Source of the DNA: Bin87 sp965203195
GTDB lineage: Bacteria; Chloroflexota; Dehalococcoidia; Lucifugimonadales; UBA3495
Length of the DNA stretch: 64,000 nt
Assembly (NCBI GenBank): GCA_965203195.1
Contig: OZ241860.1
Coordinates: 3,038,001-3,102,000, forward strand
Direction: 5' to 3'
Of this stretch, positions 41,398 through 50,446 are shown piece after piece (the first letter of the stretch is position 1; the number at the start of each line of letters is the position of its first letter). The notes below the pieces were generated by a model, which was given only the letters and a program-made list of their open reading frames with translations, did not search any database and was not told the origin of the DNA. The position numbers and the translations under genes were made by a program.

Positions 41398-42855
41398 TCA
41401 GCAGGGCCGGGGGATGGCGGCGATGGCCGCATCAGCGCGGCGGGTGTGCCATTGGGTGGCCTGTTCGTAGGCGTAGGCGGCGCGCAGGATGGTGTCCTCG
41501 GCAAAGGGGGCGGCGCCGATTTGTAGTCCGATGGGCAGGCCGTCGCCGGTAAAACCGCCCGGCACGGACACCGCCGGCATCCCCACCAGCGGGTAGCAAC
41601 CGGTGTACGACCGCCGGAAAAAGAAACGCTGCCGCACATCGTAGGCGTCCCGGAAGGGCGCGGTGAGGGCATCGTGGCGCGGCGCCGGCCAGGGCGCGGT
41701 GGGCGATACCAGCACATCAACCCGCCGGAAGGCATCCTCAAACTGGCGGCGGAGCAGGACGCGGGCTTTCAGGGCCCGGTTCTGCGTTTTGGCCGGCACC
41801 AGCGCCGCCGACTGCAAGCGCGTCCGCGAGGCCCGGTCCAGGAGCTCGGGGTTGCGGCGCATCAGTTCGTCCCGCGCGCCGGCGCCCTCGGTGTCGGCGA
41901 TGCCCACGAAAATGGCGCCGGCGAGGGCAGTCAGCGGCAACGATATGTCGGCAACCTCCGCGCCCAGACCAGCCAGCGTCCGCAAGGCGTCGTCGGTAGC
42001 CCGGCGCACTTCGGGGTGCATATCGGGGGCGTCGCAGAGTTCGGACATCCGGCCCACGCGCAGCCCGCGTATGTCGCCGTCCAGCATAGCGTAGTAATCG
42101 GGCACTGGCCGGCGGCTGGTGGTAGGGTCAAGGGGGTCGTAGCCGGCGATGGCCCCCAGGGTCAGGGCGCAGTCGGCAACGGTTTTGGTCATCGGGGCGG
42201 CGGCGTCCATAAACCAGCACATCGGGGTAATGCCGTGGCGGCTAACGCGGGTGAAAGTGGGGCGCAGGCCCACGGCGTTGCAGTAGGCGGCCGGGCCGCG
42301 TCCGCTGCCGCCGGTGTCCTCGCCCACGGAGGCGGCGCAGAGGTGGGCGGCCAGGGCCGCGCCGCTGCCGCTGCTGGATTCGCCGGGCGTATGGCCGAAC
42401 CGCCAGGGGTTCTGGGGGATGCCGTAGGGCGGTTCGGCGGTGCCGCCCATGGCCAGCTCGCTGAGGTTGAGCTTGCCTAAAAGGATGGCGCCGGCCGCCT
42501 TGAGACGGGCCACGACGGTGGCGTCGCTGGCCGGCACATTGTCGGCGTAGGCGCGGGAGCCGTTGCTGGTGAGTATGCCGGCCGTGTTGAACTGGTCCTT
42601 GACGGCCACGGGAACGCCGAACAGAGGGGCGTTGACGATGGCGTCGTCGCCGCGCTGCCGGGCGGCGTCGGCGTCAGAGGCCGCGCCCAGGGCTTCCTCT
42701 CGCGTAACGGTGATGTAGGATTTGATGTCGCCGTCAATGGCGTCAATGCGCCGCAGGTAGGCGTTGACGGCATCGGTGGCGGTAAAATCGCCGGCGCGGA
42801 TGGCGGCCGACGTAGCGGCGGCGGAGAGGAACGGGATTTGTTCGGGGGTGGTCAT
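41398..42855 (-). CDS. Amidase-signature family hydrolase
   Basis: 485 residues. The Ser-cisSer-Lys triad is placed in VAVKDQF (Lys), TPGESSSGSGAALAAHL (cis-Ser) and SVGEDTGGSGRGPAAYCNAVGLRPT (nucleophile Ser). It is related to GatA but the C-terminal half differs, so a catabolic amidase is more likely. The open frame reaches 42927; the ATG at 42855 matches the family start. A GatC-like gene lies upstream, separated by a hicAB pair. Confidence 0.88.
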   Translation of the reverse strand: MTTPEQIPFLSAAATSAAIRAGDFTATDAVNAYLRRIDAIDGDIKSYITVTREEALGAASDADAARQRGDDAIVNAPLFGVPVAVKDQFNTAGILTSNGSRAYADNVPASDATVVARLKAAGAILLGKLNLSELAMGGTAEPPYGIPQNPWRFGHTPGESSSGSGAALAAHLCAASVGEDTGGSGRGPAAYCNAVGLRPTFTRVSRHGITPMCWFMDAAAPMTKTVADCALTLGAIAGYDPLDPTTSRRPVPDYYAMLDGDIRGLRVGRMSELCDAPDMHPEVRRATDDALRTLAGLGAEVADISLPLTALAGAIFVGIADTEGAGARDELMRRNPELLDRASRTRLQSAALVPAKTQNRALKARVLLRRQFEDAFRRVDVLVSPTAPWPAPRHDALTAPFRDAYDVRQRFFFRRSYTGCYPLVGMPAVSVPGGFTGDGLPIGLQIGAAPFAEDTILRAAYAYEQATQWHTRRADAAIAAIPRPC

Positions 42856-42892
42856 TGGATAACTCCGTGGCGGCGCCGGATCTGAATAGGGT

Positions 42893-43153
42893 TCATTTCC
42901 AGTTGCGGCGGCGGCGGTTGGCGCCACGACGTCCCGCCAGAGCCCGGAACCAGCTTACCGTCCAGCCGGCCTGCGCAATGATGCCGCCGACCGTGCCGGG
43001 CATCACATCACCACCGTGGCGGGGGATCTCGACGCGTCGTCCTCCCTTGCGCATTACGGTATGATTGCTGCCCTCAACTTGCGTCCAGCCGCCATCGTTG
43101 CGAAATGCGCGCAGGAGCAGACGGCGGGTGACGCCGCGAATATACGGCGGCAT
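42893..43153 (-). CDS. hicA: HicA toxin
   Basis: 86 residues. LLRAFRNDGGWTQVEGSNHTVMRKGGRRVEIPRH carries the HicA core with its His (GSNH); PGTVGGIIAQAGWT is the closing helix. A basic tail (GRRGANRRRRNWK) is unusual. It starts three bases after the hicB stop and ends 37 bases before the amidase start. Confidence 0.85.
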   Translation of the reverse strand: MPPYIRGVTRRLLLRAFRNDGGWTQVEGSNHTVMRKGGRRVEIPRHGGDVMPGTVGGIIAQAGWTVSWFRALAGRRGANRRRRNWK

Positions 43154-43156
43154 AGG

Positions 43157-43492
43157 CTACTTCGCCTGGCCCACCGATACGGTGGCAATCTCGACGGGAA
43201 AGCCGGCGGCGGCGTACTCGTCCGCCATTTGCCGGATTGGCGTCGGCGGGGGTTCCACCGACGCCACATCGTCATCGTCGCCGAAAACCGAGCGGTAGAG
43301 GGCGATGGCGTCTTTAATCATCCACAACGCCTCGGCGCGGGTGCGGCCGTCGCTCAGACAGCCGGGCAGTTCGGGGCAGAACACTCCGTACTGGTATTCG
43401 ACGGTCTCATCGCGGATCAGCAGTACCTGGTACTCGGTTTTGGGCGTGGCGGGGGGTACGGCGGCGGCTTGCGTAGCGCTGACGGTGGTCAT
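43157..43492 (-). CDS. hicB: HicB antitoxin
   Basis: 111 residues. After a Thr/Ala/Pro-rich tail (MTTVSATQAAAVPPATPKT), EYQVLLIRDETVEYQYGVFCPELPGCLSDGRTRAEALWMIKDAIALY is a typical HicB domain, followed by an acidic DDDD stretch. The order is hicB then hicA, reversed relative to the pair at 44546-43908. Confidence 0.85.
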   Translation of the reverse strand: MTTVSATQAAAVPPATPKTEYQVLLIRDETVEYQYGVFCPELPGCLSDGRTRAEALWMIKDAIALYRSVFGDDDDVASVEPPPTPIRQMADEYAAAGFPVEIATVSVGQAK

Positions 43493-43570
43493 TGCGGCAC
43501 GTCCTTTGTGGCGGAGGGAGCGTCGGCGGGCCGGCGCGTGCGGCTGCGGAGGCGCAGCCGGCGCTCCGGG

Positions 43571-43777
43571 TTATGCGTCCCCGACCTCCGGGTACGGATC
43601 GGGGAATATAGCAACTGGCTCGATGCCGTCCAGATCCAGCTCCTTCAGCCGGTCCAGCTCCTGCATCAGGCTGCCGAAGCGGTTGGCGACTTCGGGCAAA
43701 TCCGCATCGGAGATGGGTATGCCGACCAGAGCGGCCAGGGCTTGAACTTGTTCCGGGGAGATGCTGTCGTTGGACAT
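43571..43777 (-). CDS. GatC-like small subunit
   Basis: 68 residues: SPEQVQALAALVGIPISDADLPEVANRFGSLMQELDRLKELDLDGIEP is the GatC/AtzG-like helix-turn-helix pattern. GatC-like proteins wrap around and stabilise amidase partners, so the likely partner is the amidase at 41398-42855, 79 bases and one hicAB pair away. No gatB is nearby. Confidence 0.75.
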   Translation of the reverse strand: MSNDSISPEQVQALAALVGIPISDADLPEVANRFGSLMQELDRLKELDLDGIEPVAIFPDPYPEVGDA

Positions 43778-43907
43778 TGCGGGGCCTCGCGATGAGATGA
43801 CGAGATGAATAGAGCAACGCCGCCGGCGGCTGACTGCGCGGGGTTTTGCGCCGGGGGCGGGTGGGCGTGTAAAGATGTTTCCAGTTTCCGGCCGCCCCCT
43901 CCCCGGG

Positions 43908-44336
43908 CTATGCCGCCAGATCCTCAACCACCAGGTTGCGGCCCACGGCGCGCAAGGCCCGCATTACGGTGGTGATGTGGGAACCGTAATCCGGGGTAAT
44001 GAGCTTGCGGACGGCGGTTTCGGTAACGCCCAAGGTTTCGGCCAGGGCGGCGGCAGTGATGCCCTGCTCCCGCATTGCGGTGTACAGGGATAGCTTGGCG
44101 GCGGGAACTGGTGGGATGATCACCACATCCTGCCCATCGGTAGCTAGGCTCGGCAAAGGAATGTCCCATCCCTCAAGCACATACCCGGTCAAGGCGACCA
44201 CCAGCGCGTCTTCGGCCATCTCCAGGGCTTCGTCCCGGTCCTTTCCGCAGGTCAGCGCGCCACGGACGTCGGGAAATTTCACGAAAAAACCGCCCTCCAC
44301 TTCGGGAGTGAGGATGCAGGGGTAAGCGTAACGCAT
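43908..44336 (-). CDS. hicB: HicB antitoxin with helix-turn-helix
   Basis: 142 residues. RYAYPCILTPEVEGGFFVKFPDVRGALTCGKDRDEALEMAEDALVVAL is a HicB domain. The C-terminal part, MREQGITAAALAETLGVTETAVRKL, is an XRE-like helix-turn-helix, so this copy can autoregulate its operon. It begins three bases after the hicA stop. Confidence 0.9.
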   Translation of the reverse strand: MRYAYPCILTPEVEGGFFVKFPDVRGALTCGKDRDEALEMAEDALVVALTGYVLEGWDIPLPSLATDGQDVVIIPPVPAAKLSLYTAMREQGITAAALAETLGVTETAVRKLITPDYGSHITTVMRALRAVGRNLVVEDLAA

Positions 44337-44339
44337 AGT

Positions 44340-44546
44340 TCAGAAATCCCTCCGGTTGATGTTCAGGTCTCTCAGCATTGATACCAGCAGGCCGGTGCCG
44401 ATCTCGTGGTGAGGCACCGTCGTGAAATAGCCGCCAAGGTGGACCCGGCCATGGCTGCCTTTCCCGCCGGTAGGGTCAAACCAGAAATCCTGCCGGGTTC
44501 TCCGGGCATAGCGTCTGGCGCGTCTGACGAACTGCGGCCCGTTCAT
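44340..44546 (-). CDS. hicA: HicA toxin
   Basis: 68 residues. NGPQFVRRARRYARRTRQDF, then DPTGGKGSHGRVHLGGYFTTVPHH and GTGLLVSMLRDLNI, form a complete HicA of YcfA type with the GSHG His. First gene of the minus-strand run hicA-hicB-gatC-like-hicB-hicA-amidase. The ATG at 44546 was chosen over a longer open frame without similarity. Confidence 0.9.
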   Translation of the reverse strand: MNGPQFVRRARRYARRTRQDFWFDPTGGKGSHGRVHLGGYFTTVPHHEIGTGLLVSMLRDLNINRRDF

Positions 44547-44640
44547 AGGCGGTATTATGCGGTCGGTTGGGCGTTGTTGGCAAGGTTGCCGCCGGGCGGC
44601 CTTTGGCGCCACGGCCACCAGGCGCCGGCAGGGGCGGCGT

Positions 44641-46749
44641 TCACAGCCAGCGCTCAAACCAGGCCAGCGTCCGCTCCAGGTACGCCTGTCGCATCGCGAT
44701 ATGCCCCGTCCGCAGGAAGCTGTGTCCGCAACCGGGGAAGCGCGCCATTTCAACTTCTTTGCCCAAGCGCTTGAGCACCTGAAAGTACTGTTCGCTCTGC
44801 CCGATGGGGCAGCGGACGTCCGTTTCACCGTGCAGCAGCAGAACCGGTGTCTGCACCCGGGGAGCGTAGGTGATGGGGGAACGCTGCAACAGGCGGTGAA
44901 CCAGCCCGTCCACGCCGCCGGCCAGTTCGTCAACCAGGGGGCGGCTGATGGACATTCCGCCGGCCAGACGCACGGACCATTGGGCTTCTCCGAATCCGGT
45001 GGCGATGTCCGAGGCGCCGTACATACTCCACAGGTCAATGCAGGGCGCGCCGGCCACTGCGGCCCGGAAACGGCTGCTGTGGCCGATGGCCCAGGCCGCC
45101 ATATAACCGCCGTAGCTGTACCCGTGCACGCCCAGGCGTTCCGTGTCAACATAGGGGCGGTTGCAGACGGCGTCCAGAGACGCCATCAGATCCCGGTAGT
45201 CGTCGCCGCCCCAGTCGCCCAGGACAGCGTTGACGAACTCGGCGCCATAGGTTGATGAGCCGCGTGGGTTCGCCGCCAGCACGATGTAGCCGGCCCCCGC
45301 CAGAACCTGGTGCAGGGGCGTAAAGGCGTCGTAGAAAGCCCCGTTAGGGCCGCCGTGTATCTCCAGGATCAGCGGATATTTCCGCCCGGCGTCAAACCCC
45401 GGCGGATGGTACAGCCGGCACTCAATGTCAAAGTCGTCGTGTTCAATGACTAACTTTTCCATCTGCGCCGGCGGATGCTCCGCCAGCCAGGCGTCGTTAG
45501 GCGCGGTGAGGCGGCGACTCCCGGCGCCGGGGGCCGTTCCGACCAGATACAAATCGGCCGGCGCCGCCGGGGACGATGCCACGATGACGCCGGCCGTCGC
45601 CGTCGCGTCCATAGCGATGCCGGCAATCTGCTCGCCGCCATCCGTAAGGGCCACCGGGGATGGCATCGCCGCGCTGGGCGGCGGCACGGGCAGCGTGTAC
45701 AGACGGGTCTGTCCGGCGGCGTCGGCCAGAAATAGGATACGCCCGTCGCCATCGCCATCGCTGTTGCTATTGCCGTCGGCGATCCAGCGCACCTCCGGTT
45801 GCGGGTAGATGCCGGGGTAGCCGAGGCAGGGGCGGATGCGGTCGTCGGTGATGGGGCGCGGCGGGCGGCCCGGCTCCAGGATGTGCCAGTATGCTTGCCA
45901 CAGCGCCATCAGCCCGTCGTTCATAGCGCCGGCGGCCACCAGACGCTTGCCGTCGGGCGACCAGGCGGCAGCTACGGCATCGGCCAGTCCGTCCGACCAC
46001 AGCTCGGCAGGGGGCGATTCGGCGGGGGCCGGGTCGGCAACGGAGACGACATAAACCTCACTGGCGGCAGTGATGTCCCGCGTGGCGGAACGCCCGGAGA
46101 CAAATGCGATGCGTTCCCCGCCGGGAGACCACGCCGGGGCGGTATCGTCCCAGTCGCCGTCGGTGAGCTGCGCCGTTGCGCCGGAGCCGGCGTGGACGAT
46201 GAATATATGGAAGTGGCAGTCGCCGCGCCAGCCGAGGGCGTCGTGCCGGTAGCGAATGCGGCGCACTTCCCGGACCCGGGGGGCGTCGGACGGCGGGGCG
46301 CCGTCGTCCGGGCAAACGTCGGCTACGGCGGCCAGGCGGCGGGAATCCGGGGCCCAGGCGAATTCGCGGACGCCGTTGGGGAAAGCCGTCAGCGGCCGGG
46401 CCGCGCCGCCGGCGGAGGGCATCAGCCAGATCTGGCGGGGAGTATCGGGTTTAGATTCGGATTCCGGTTCGGTGGCGGCGGGGCGCAGAAAGGCCAGCGT
46501 GTCCCCGTCGGGAGAGTAGCGGGGGTTGGTGTCCGCATTGCCGTCGGTAAGAGGCTGGGGTTGGGGCGGCGGCGCGGCGGCGGCGTCAGCGCCGGGCAGG
46601 TCAACCCGGTAGATGCGGGAGCGGCTTTCCGATGTCGCCGGGTCAATCCAAGAAAGGGTGTAGGCGGCGCGGCTGCCGTCGGGAGCCACGGACGGGTCGC
46701 TTACCACGGCCAGATGGCGAAACAGGTCGGGGCCGATGGGGTTAGGCAT
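44641..46749 (-). CDS. S9-family prolyl oligopeptidase-like peptidase
   Basis: 702 residues. The N-terminal two thirds form a beta-propeller (WD40-like/TolB-type repeats such as NPRYSPDGDTLAFLR, TAPAWSPGGERIAFVSG, AAWSPDGKRLVAAG). The alpha/beta-hydrolase domain has GYSYGGYMA (Ser), HGETDVRCP (Asp) and GCGHSFLR (His). Such enzymes cleave peptides after Pro or release acyl groups. No signal peptide, so cytoplasmic. A SNSDGDGDG loop is encoded by short repeats. ATG 46749 is preferred to the longer frame. Confidence 0.9.
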   Translation of the reverse strand: MPNPIGPDLFRHLAVVSDPSVAPDGSRAAYTLSWIDPATSESRSRIYRVDLPGADAAAAPPPQPQPLTDGNADTNPRYSPDGDTLAFLRPAATEPESESKPDTPRQIWLMPSAGGAARPLTAFPNGVREFAWAPDSRRLAAVADVCPDDGAPPSDAPRVREVRRIRYRHDALGWRGDCHFHIFIVHAGSGATAQLTDGDWDDTAPAWSPGGERIAFVSGRSATRDITAASEVYVVSVADPAPAESPPAELWSDGLADAVAAAWSPDGKRLVAAGAMNDGLMALWQAYWHILEPGRPPRPITDDRIRPCLGYPGIYPQPEVRWIADGNSNSDGDGDGRILFLADAAGQTRLYTLPVPPPSAAMPSPVALTDGGEQIAGIAMDATATAGVIVASSPAAPADLYLVGTAPGAGSRRLTAPNDAWLAEHPPAQMEKLVIEHDDFDIECRLYHPPGFDAGRKYPLILEIHGGPNGAFYDAFTPLHQVLAGAGYIVLAANPRGSSTYGAEFVNAVLGDWGGDDYRDLMASLDAVCNRPYVDTERLGVHGYSYGGYMAAWAIGHSSRFRAAVAGAPCIDLWSMYGASDIATGFGEAQWSVRLAGGMSISRPLVDELAGGVDGLVHRLLQRSPITYAPRVQTPVLLLHGETDVRCPIGQSEQYFQVLKRLGKEVEMARFPGCGHSFLRTGHIAMRQAYLERTLAWFERWL

Positions 46750-46765
46750 AGCAGGGTCTCCCGTT

Positions 46766-46800
46766 GGCGGTCGGCAGTTGGCAGTCGGCGGTCGGCAATG
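46766..46800 (+). repeat. Heptamer tandem repeat
   Basis: Five head-to-tail heptamers of the form GGCRRTB: GGCGGTC, GGCAGTT, GGCAGTC, GGCGGTC, GGCAATG. They lie just upstream of the S9 peptidase start in a 303-base gene-free stretch (46750-47052). Confidence 0.7.
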
Positions 46801-46850
46801 GAGCGGGATTGAGGCGACATATTTGGGGGTGCGCCATGAAATCACCCGTC

Positions 46851-46870
46851 ATTACGGCTTGCGCCGTAAT
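46851..46870. terminator. Hairpin after the 2-hydroxyacid dehydrogenase
   Basis: ATTACGGC, loop TTGC, GCCGTAAT: a perfect 8-bp stem without a T-run. It lies below the minus-strand gene at 47053-48069 and above the S9 peptidase; it may separate the two transcripts. Confidence 0.4.
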
Positions 46871-47052
46871 CAGGGCGTCCTGGCAACCGAACAAGCGGCA
46901 ATGGACACCGATTCCGGTTGCTCCGGGGAAGCGGGAACGACGAAAAATGCGTTTGACGGCAGGTCCGGGCACATTCCGGGCCGGGGCCGGGCGGGCGGGT
47001 TTTTATGGCGGGCGCTATGGGTTCCGGGCGTTCCGGCGGCGCGGTGGCGCAG

Positions 47053-48069
47053 CTAACGGGGGCGGCGGCGCGCGGCATAGGCTTCGGTCGCATAGACTTC
47101 CGGGTTGGCGCAGGCTTCCATAGGCTGGCCGGTCAGCCCGGCGACCAGGTTGCGGGCGGCCAGTTTCATTGTGTTCAAGCGGGTGGGCAAAGCGGCGCTG
47201 CCGATATGCGGCGTGATGACCACATTGTCCAGCGTCAGCAGCGGGTCATCGGGGGCAATGGGTTCCGGCGTAGTTACATCCAGCGCCGCGCGGGCAATCT
47301 GCCCGTCGCGCAGGGCGCGATAGAGCGCCGCCGGGTCAACCACCGGGCCGCGCGACACGTTGATGAGAATGGCCGAGGGTTTCATCATCGCCAGTTCGGG
47401 GGCGCCGATCAGATGGTGGGTTGCGGGCGTCAGGGGCACGCTCAATACCACAAAGTCGGCTTGCGCCAGCAGTTCCGGGAACGGGGCGTAGCGGACGCCA
47501 TACCGGGCTTCGGCTTCCGGTTTCCGGGTGCGGGAATAGTAGAGGATGTTCAGATCAAACCCGCGCCCGCGCCGGGCGATTTCCAGGCCGATTTGCCCCA
47601 GGCCGACGATGCCCAGGGTGGCTTCGTGGACATCCTGTCCCAGCCAGTGGGTGGGGTGAAACTGTATCTGCCATCCGCCGGCGCGTACCCAGCGTTCGCT
47701 TTCCGCAGTGCGCCGGGCTGCGCCCAGCAGCAGCGCAAAGGCCAGGTCGGCGGTGGATTTCGCCAGCACTCCCGGCGTGTAGCCCACCGGGATGCCCCGT
47801 CCGGTGGCCGCGCTTACAGCCACGTTGTCCAGTCCCACCGCCAACTGGCTGATGACGCCCAGGTTCGGGGCGGCGTCCATAAGGGCCGTATCCACCTGGT
47901 CCATTATGGTGGTAAGGATCCCGTGCGCGCCGGCGGCCAGAGTATGCAGTTCCGCAACCGATGGCGGCCATTCGTGAGGCCACAGGGTGACTTCCGCCGC
48001 CTCGCTGATGATGGCCAAGGCATCGGGCAGCAGGGCGCGGGTAACGACGGCGTGAGGACGCAGCGGCAT
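47053..48069 (-). CDS. D-isomer-specific 2-hydroxyacid dehydrogenase
   Basis: 338 residues. NAD(P)-binding GIVGLGQIGLEIARRG, the catalytic Arg in INVSRGPVVD, Glu in TPEPI and His in TPHIGSA are all in place. The family interconverts 2-oxo acids and D-2-hydroxy acids (glycerate, lactate, phosphoglycerate); no ACT domain, so not SerA. Substrate unknown. The open frame extends to 48393, but the ATG at 48069 gives the family start (MPLRPHAVVTRALL). Confidence 0.9.
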   Translation of the reverse strand: MPLRPHAVVTRALLPDALAIISEAAEVTLWPHEWPPSVAELHTLAAGAHGILTTIMDQVDTALMDAAPNLGVISQLAVGLDNVAVSAATGRGIPVGYTPGVLAKSTADLAFALLLGAARRTAESERWVRAGGWQIQFHPTHWLGQDVHEATLGIVGLGQIGLEIARRGRGFDLNILYYSRTRKPEAEARYGVRYAPFPELLAQADFVVLSVPLTPATHHLIGAPELAMMKPSAILINVSRGPVVDPAALYRALRDGQIARAALDVTTPEPIAPDDPLLTLDNVVITPHIGSAALPTRLNTMKLAARNLVAGLTGQPMEACANPEVYATEAYAARRRPR

Positions 48070-48346
48070 AAGGAAGCACCGGAAAAGCGGTATGCGCCAA
48101 TTGTAATGCCCCGACGCGTGAATTGGCAACGCAAGGCAACTAAACGCAAAGCAAGGCAAGGCGGGCGCCGGGCGGCGCTGGCCCCGGCAGGCGTTGCCCA
48201 CGGCAAGGGGCAAAGCCGGGGGCGCGGTTCCGGCATAGAAAGGGGCCGCCGCATTGCTGCGACGACCCGCTGTTCCGGCGCTATGGCCGGCGGCCGGCCG
48301 GCCCGCTGGCCCGCTGGCGCGGTTTGAACCCGGCGGTTGGCGGCGG

Positions 48347-48676
48347 CTACACATTCCGGCCCAGGATGCGGGCGAAGCCATTGTGTTCGGCAACGGCGCG
48401 GTTGACGCGCTCCCGCTCGGTCATGCCGGGGCCGGTGAGGCTGTCCCAGATGCGGACGAGGGTCGCCGCAATGACGGTGTGCAGCAGCGGGCGCCGGGCA
48501 GTGTCCCACTGCTTGAGCAGCTCGCCGGGGGTCTCCGGCACGGCGGAGACGTCCACCGCCGCGGCGGACGGGACGGCAAACGGGACGGCGGCCGGCGCAG
48601 TGGCGGCGGCGGGGGCGGCCAGGGTTTCGGCGACGACGGCAGTGGATTCGGTTTCACGGGTGGTGACGGTGGTCAT
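48347..48676 (-). CDS. Hypothetical protein with Ala/Thr-rich leader
   Basis: 109 residues. The first 50 are Thr/Ala/Val-rich (MTTVTTRETESTAVVAETLA). The second half, LLKQWDTARRPLLHTVIAATLVRIWDSLTGPG and NRAVAEHNGFARILGRNV, looks like a small helical domain. GAGGAAG precedes the ATG by about seven bases. It stands alone, with 277 gene-free bases below it. No family recognised. Confidence 0.55.
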   Translation of the reverse strand: MTTVTTRETESTAVVAETLAAPAAATAPAAVPFAVPSAAAVDVSAVPETPGELLKQWDTARRPLLHTVIAATLVRIWDSLTGPGMTERERVNRAVAEHNGFARILGRNV

Positions 48677-48828
48677 CGGGTGGCTTCCTCAATCAGGGGA
48701 TAGTAGCGCGGTGGTTTCATTGCTATTTATGATACCCGCTCCAGTGGTATGCCGTCAAGGTATATCGCAATGCATTTAGCATTGTATTTTGCGATAGTGG
48801 CAATAACGCCGGGTGATAAGGACGCCGC

Positions 48829-48853
48829 AAAAAGCCGGCCCCTGCGGGCCGGC
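48829..48853 (-). terminator. Rho-independent terminator of the FAD-oxidase gene
   Basis: On the minus strand GCCGGCCC, loop GCAG, GGGCCGGC then T5 (48833-48829). It lies 28 bases below the stop of the FAD-linked oxidase. Confidence 0.8.
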
Positions 48854-48880
48854 GGTGCTACGCCGGAGCCGGACACGCCT

Positions 48881-50334
48881 TTACAGGGCGAGTTTGCCGG
48901 GGTTCATTATGCCGGCGGGGTCCAGGGCGCGCTTGATGCTCCGCAACGCTTCCAGGTTGCCGCCCAGCTCGCGGGCCAGCAGGTGGTTGAGCTTGACGCC
49001 CACGCCGTGGCAGTACTCCATAATGCCGCCCAGGTCCTGGGCCAGGGTCAGAACTTCGTCCACGCCGGCAGCCAGGTTGGCGCGCACTGTGGCGTCGTAG
49101 CCGTTCCGGCCCACTACCCTCCGGTCGCCGTCGGGAACCACGAGCATTGAGAAAAACTCCGGCCGGCCCCAGATGCAGTATTCCACCACCCGGATGCGCC
49201 GCGCTCGCAGCAGCGCATCGGCCTGCCGGCGGTATTCCAGCACCCGGTCGGTGGGCAGGCTCATGTGGAGGTAATCGAAAGTGCGCCCCCACTGCCGTTG
49301 CCAGCGTTCCGCCCGGGGCCGTCCCAACGCCGTCTGCCGGTAGTTCAGCGCCGAATCGTGCCGATGCCGCCAGTAGTCCAGCGTGGGTTCCGGGCCGATG
49401 CTGCGCCCGCCGGCGACTTCGCCAACGGCGATGGCGCGCGCAGGGCGGCGGCCACGCCCTCCCGGTAGCCCTCAAAGAGGAGATGCAGCATTATGCCGGC
49501 GTCATCCTCGGTCAAGTCCAGCAGCGCGGGGCGGATGCCCAGCGCCGTCATTTCGGCAACGGCGTCAAAGCCGGCGTCAAAGGCGGCGAACTCTATCGTA
49601 GCGCCGGCGGCGGCCTCAGGGCGGCGAAACACCCGGACGGTGGCTTCGGTGATGACGCCAAAGACGCCTTCGCATCCGATAAAGAGGCTGTGGAGGTTGG
49701 GGCCGGCCGAGGGTTTGGGGACGGCGCGGGTGCGGACGATGCGGCCGTCGGGCAGGACGGCTTCCAGCGCCGTTACCTGGTCGCCCATCGGCCCGTAGGC
49801 GGCCGCGCGGTAGCCCACGCCGTTGGTGGAAATGGCGCCGCCCACTGTGGCGATGGGCACGCTGTACGGGTCATGCCCCGGCATCAGGTGGCATGGTTCC
49901 AGAGCGTCGTACAGGTCTTGCAGGATTGCGCCGGCCTGCACCCGGGCGGTCAGGGCCGCCGCGTCGATGCGGAGCACCCGGTTGAGACGGCTCAAATCCA
50001 GGATGATGCCGCCCTGGACGGGCAGGATGCCGCCCATCACGCCGGTGCCGCCGCCGTAGGGTATCACCGGGATGCCGCGCCGCTGCGCCAGGGTTACAAC
50101 CTGCGCCACCTGGGGGGTATCGGCCGGGCGGACGATGATGTCGGCCAGGCGGTCAAAAGCGGCGTCGGCGTAATAGGCCCGGTAGGGGGTGAGCGCATCC
50201 GCCGAGTAACGGTCAAGGGCGTCATCATCGGCAAGGACATACTCCGCGCCGACGATGGCGGCCAGGCCGGCGGCAATGGCCGGCCGGTCGGCGGCGGCAA
50301 CGACAGGGGCAGTTGGGGACGGGATTTCGGACAC
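48881..50334 (-). pseudogene. FAD-linked oxidase (glycolate oxidase GlcD-like), frameshifted
   Basis: Two frames together make one FAD-binding PCMH oxidase. The first, to 49345, has IPVIPYGGGTGVMGG and VGGAISTNGVGYRAAAYGPMGDQV. The second supplies TFDYLHMSLPTDRVLEYRRQ, VVEYCIWGRPEFFSM, MEYCHGVGVKLNHLL and LDPAGIMNPGKL. The junction is (GC)4 at 49434-49441: deleting one GC restores AAALRAIAVGEVAGGRSIGP through to RPRAERWQRQW. It is a pseudogene, a phase-variable gene or a sequencing error. The start (GTG 50334) is uncertain. Confidence 0.85.
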
Positions 50335-50345
50335 GGGTAAAACCG

Positions 50346-50365
50346 AAAAAGGCCGGCGGGCCGGC
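50346..50365 (-). terminator. Probable terminator of the 50447-50695 gene
   Basis: Minus strand GCCGG, loop CCCG, CCGGC followed by T5 (50350-50346). It lies between the small membrane-protein gene and the FAD-oxidase. Confidence 0.55.
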
Positions 50366-50446
50366 AAAGGTTACGCCGGATTCAGGAACAACGGGACGCC
50401 GGTTTTGTTGCCGGCATTGCACAGTTGACCTGCTTGCGGGCAACGG

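Noticed and set aside
41398..43777. A GatCAB glutamyl-tRNA amidotransferase operon
   Set aside because: No gatB, the amidase differs from GatA in its C-terminal half, and two HicAB genes lie between the amidase and the GatC-like gene.
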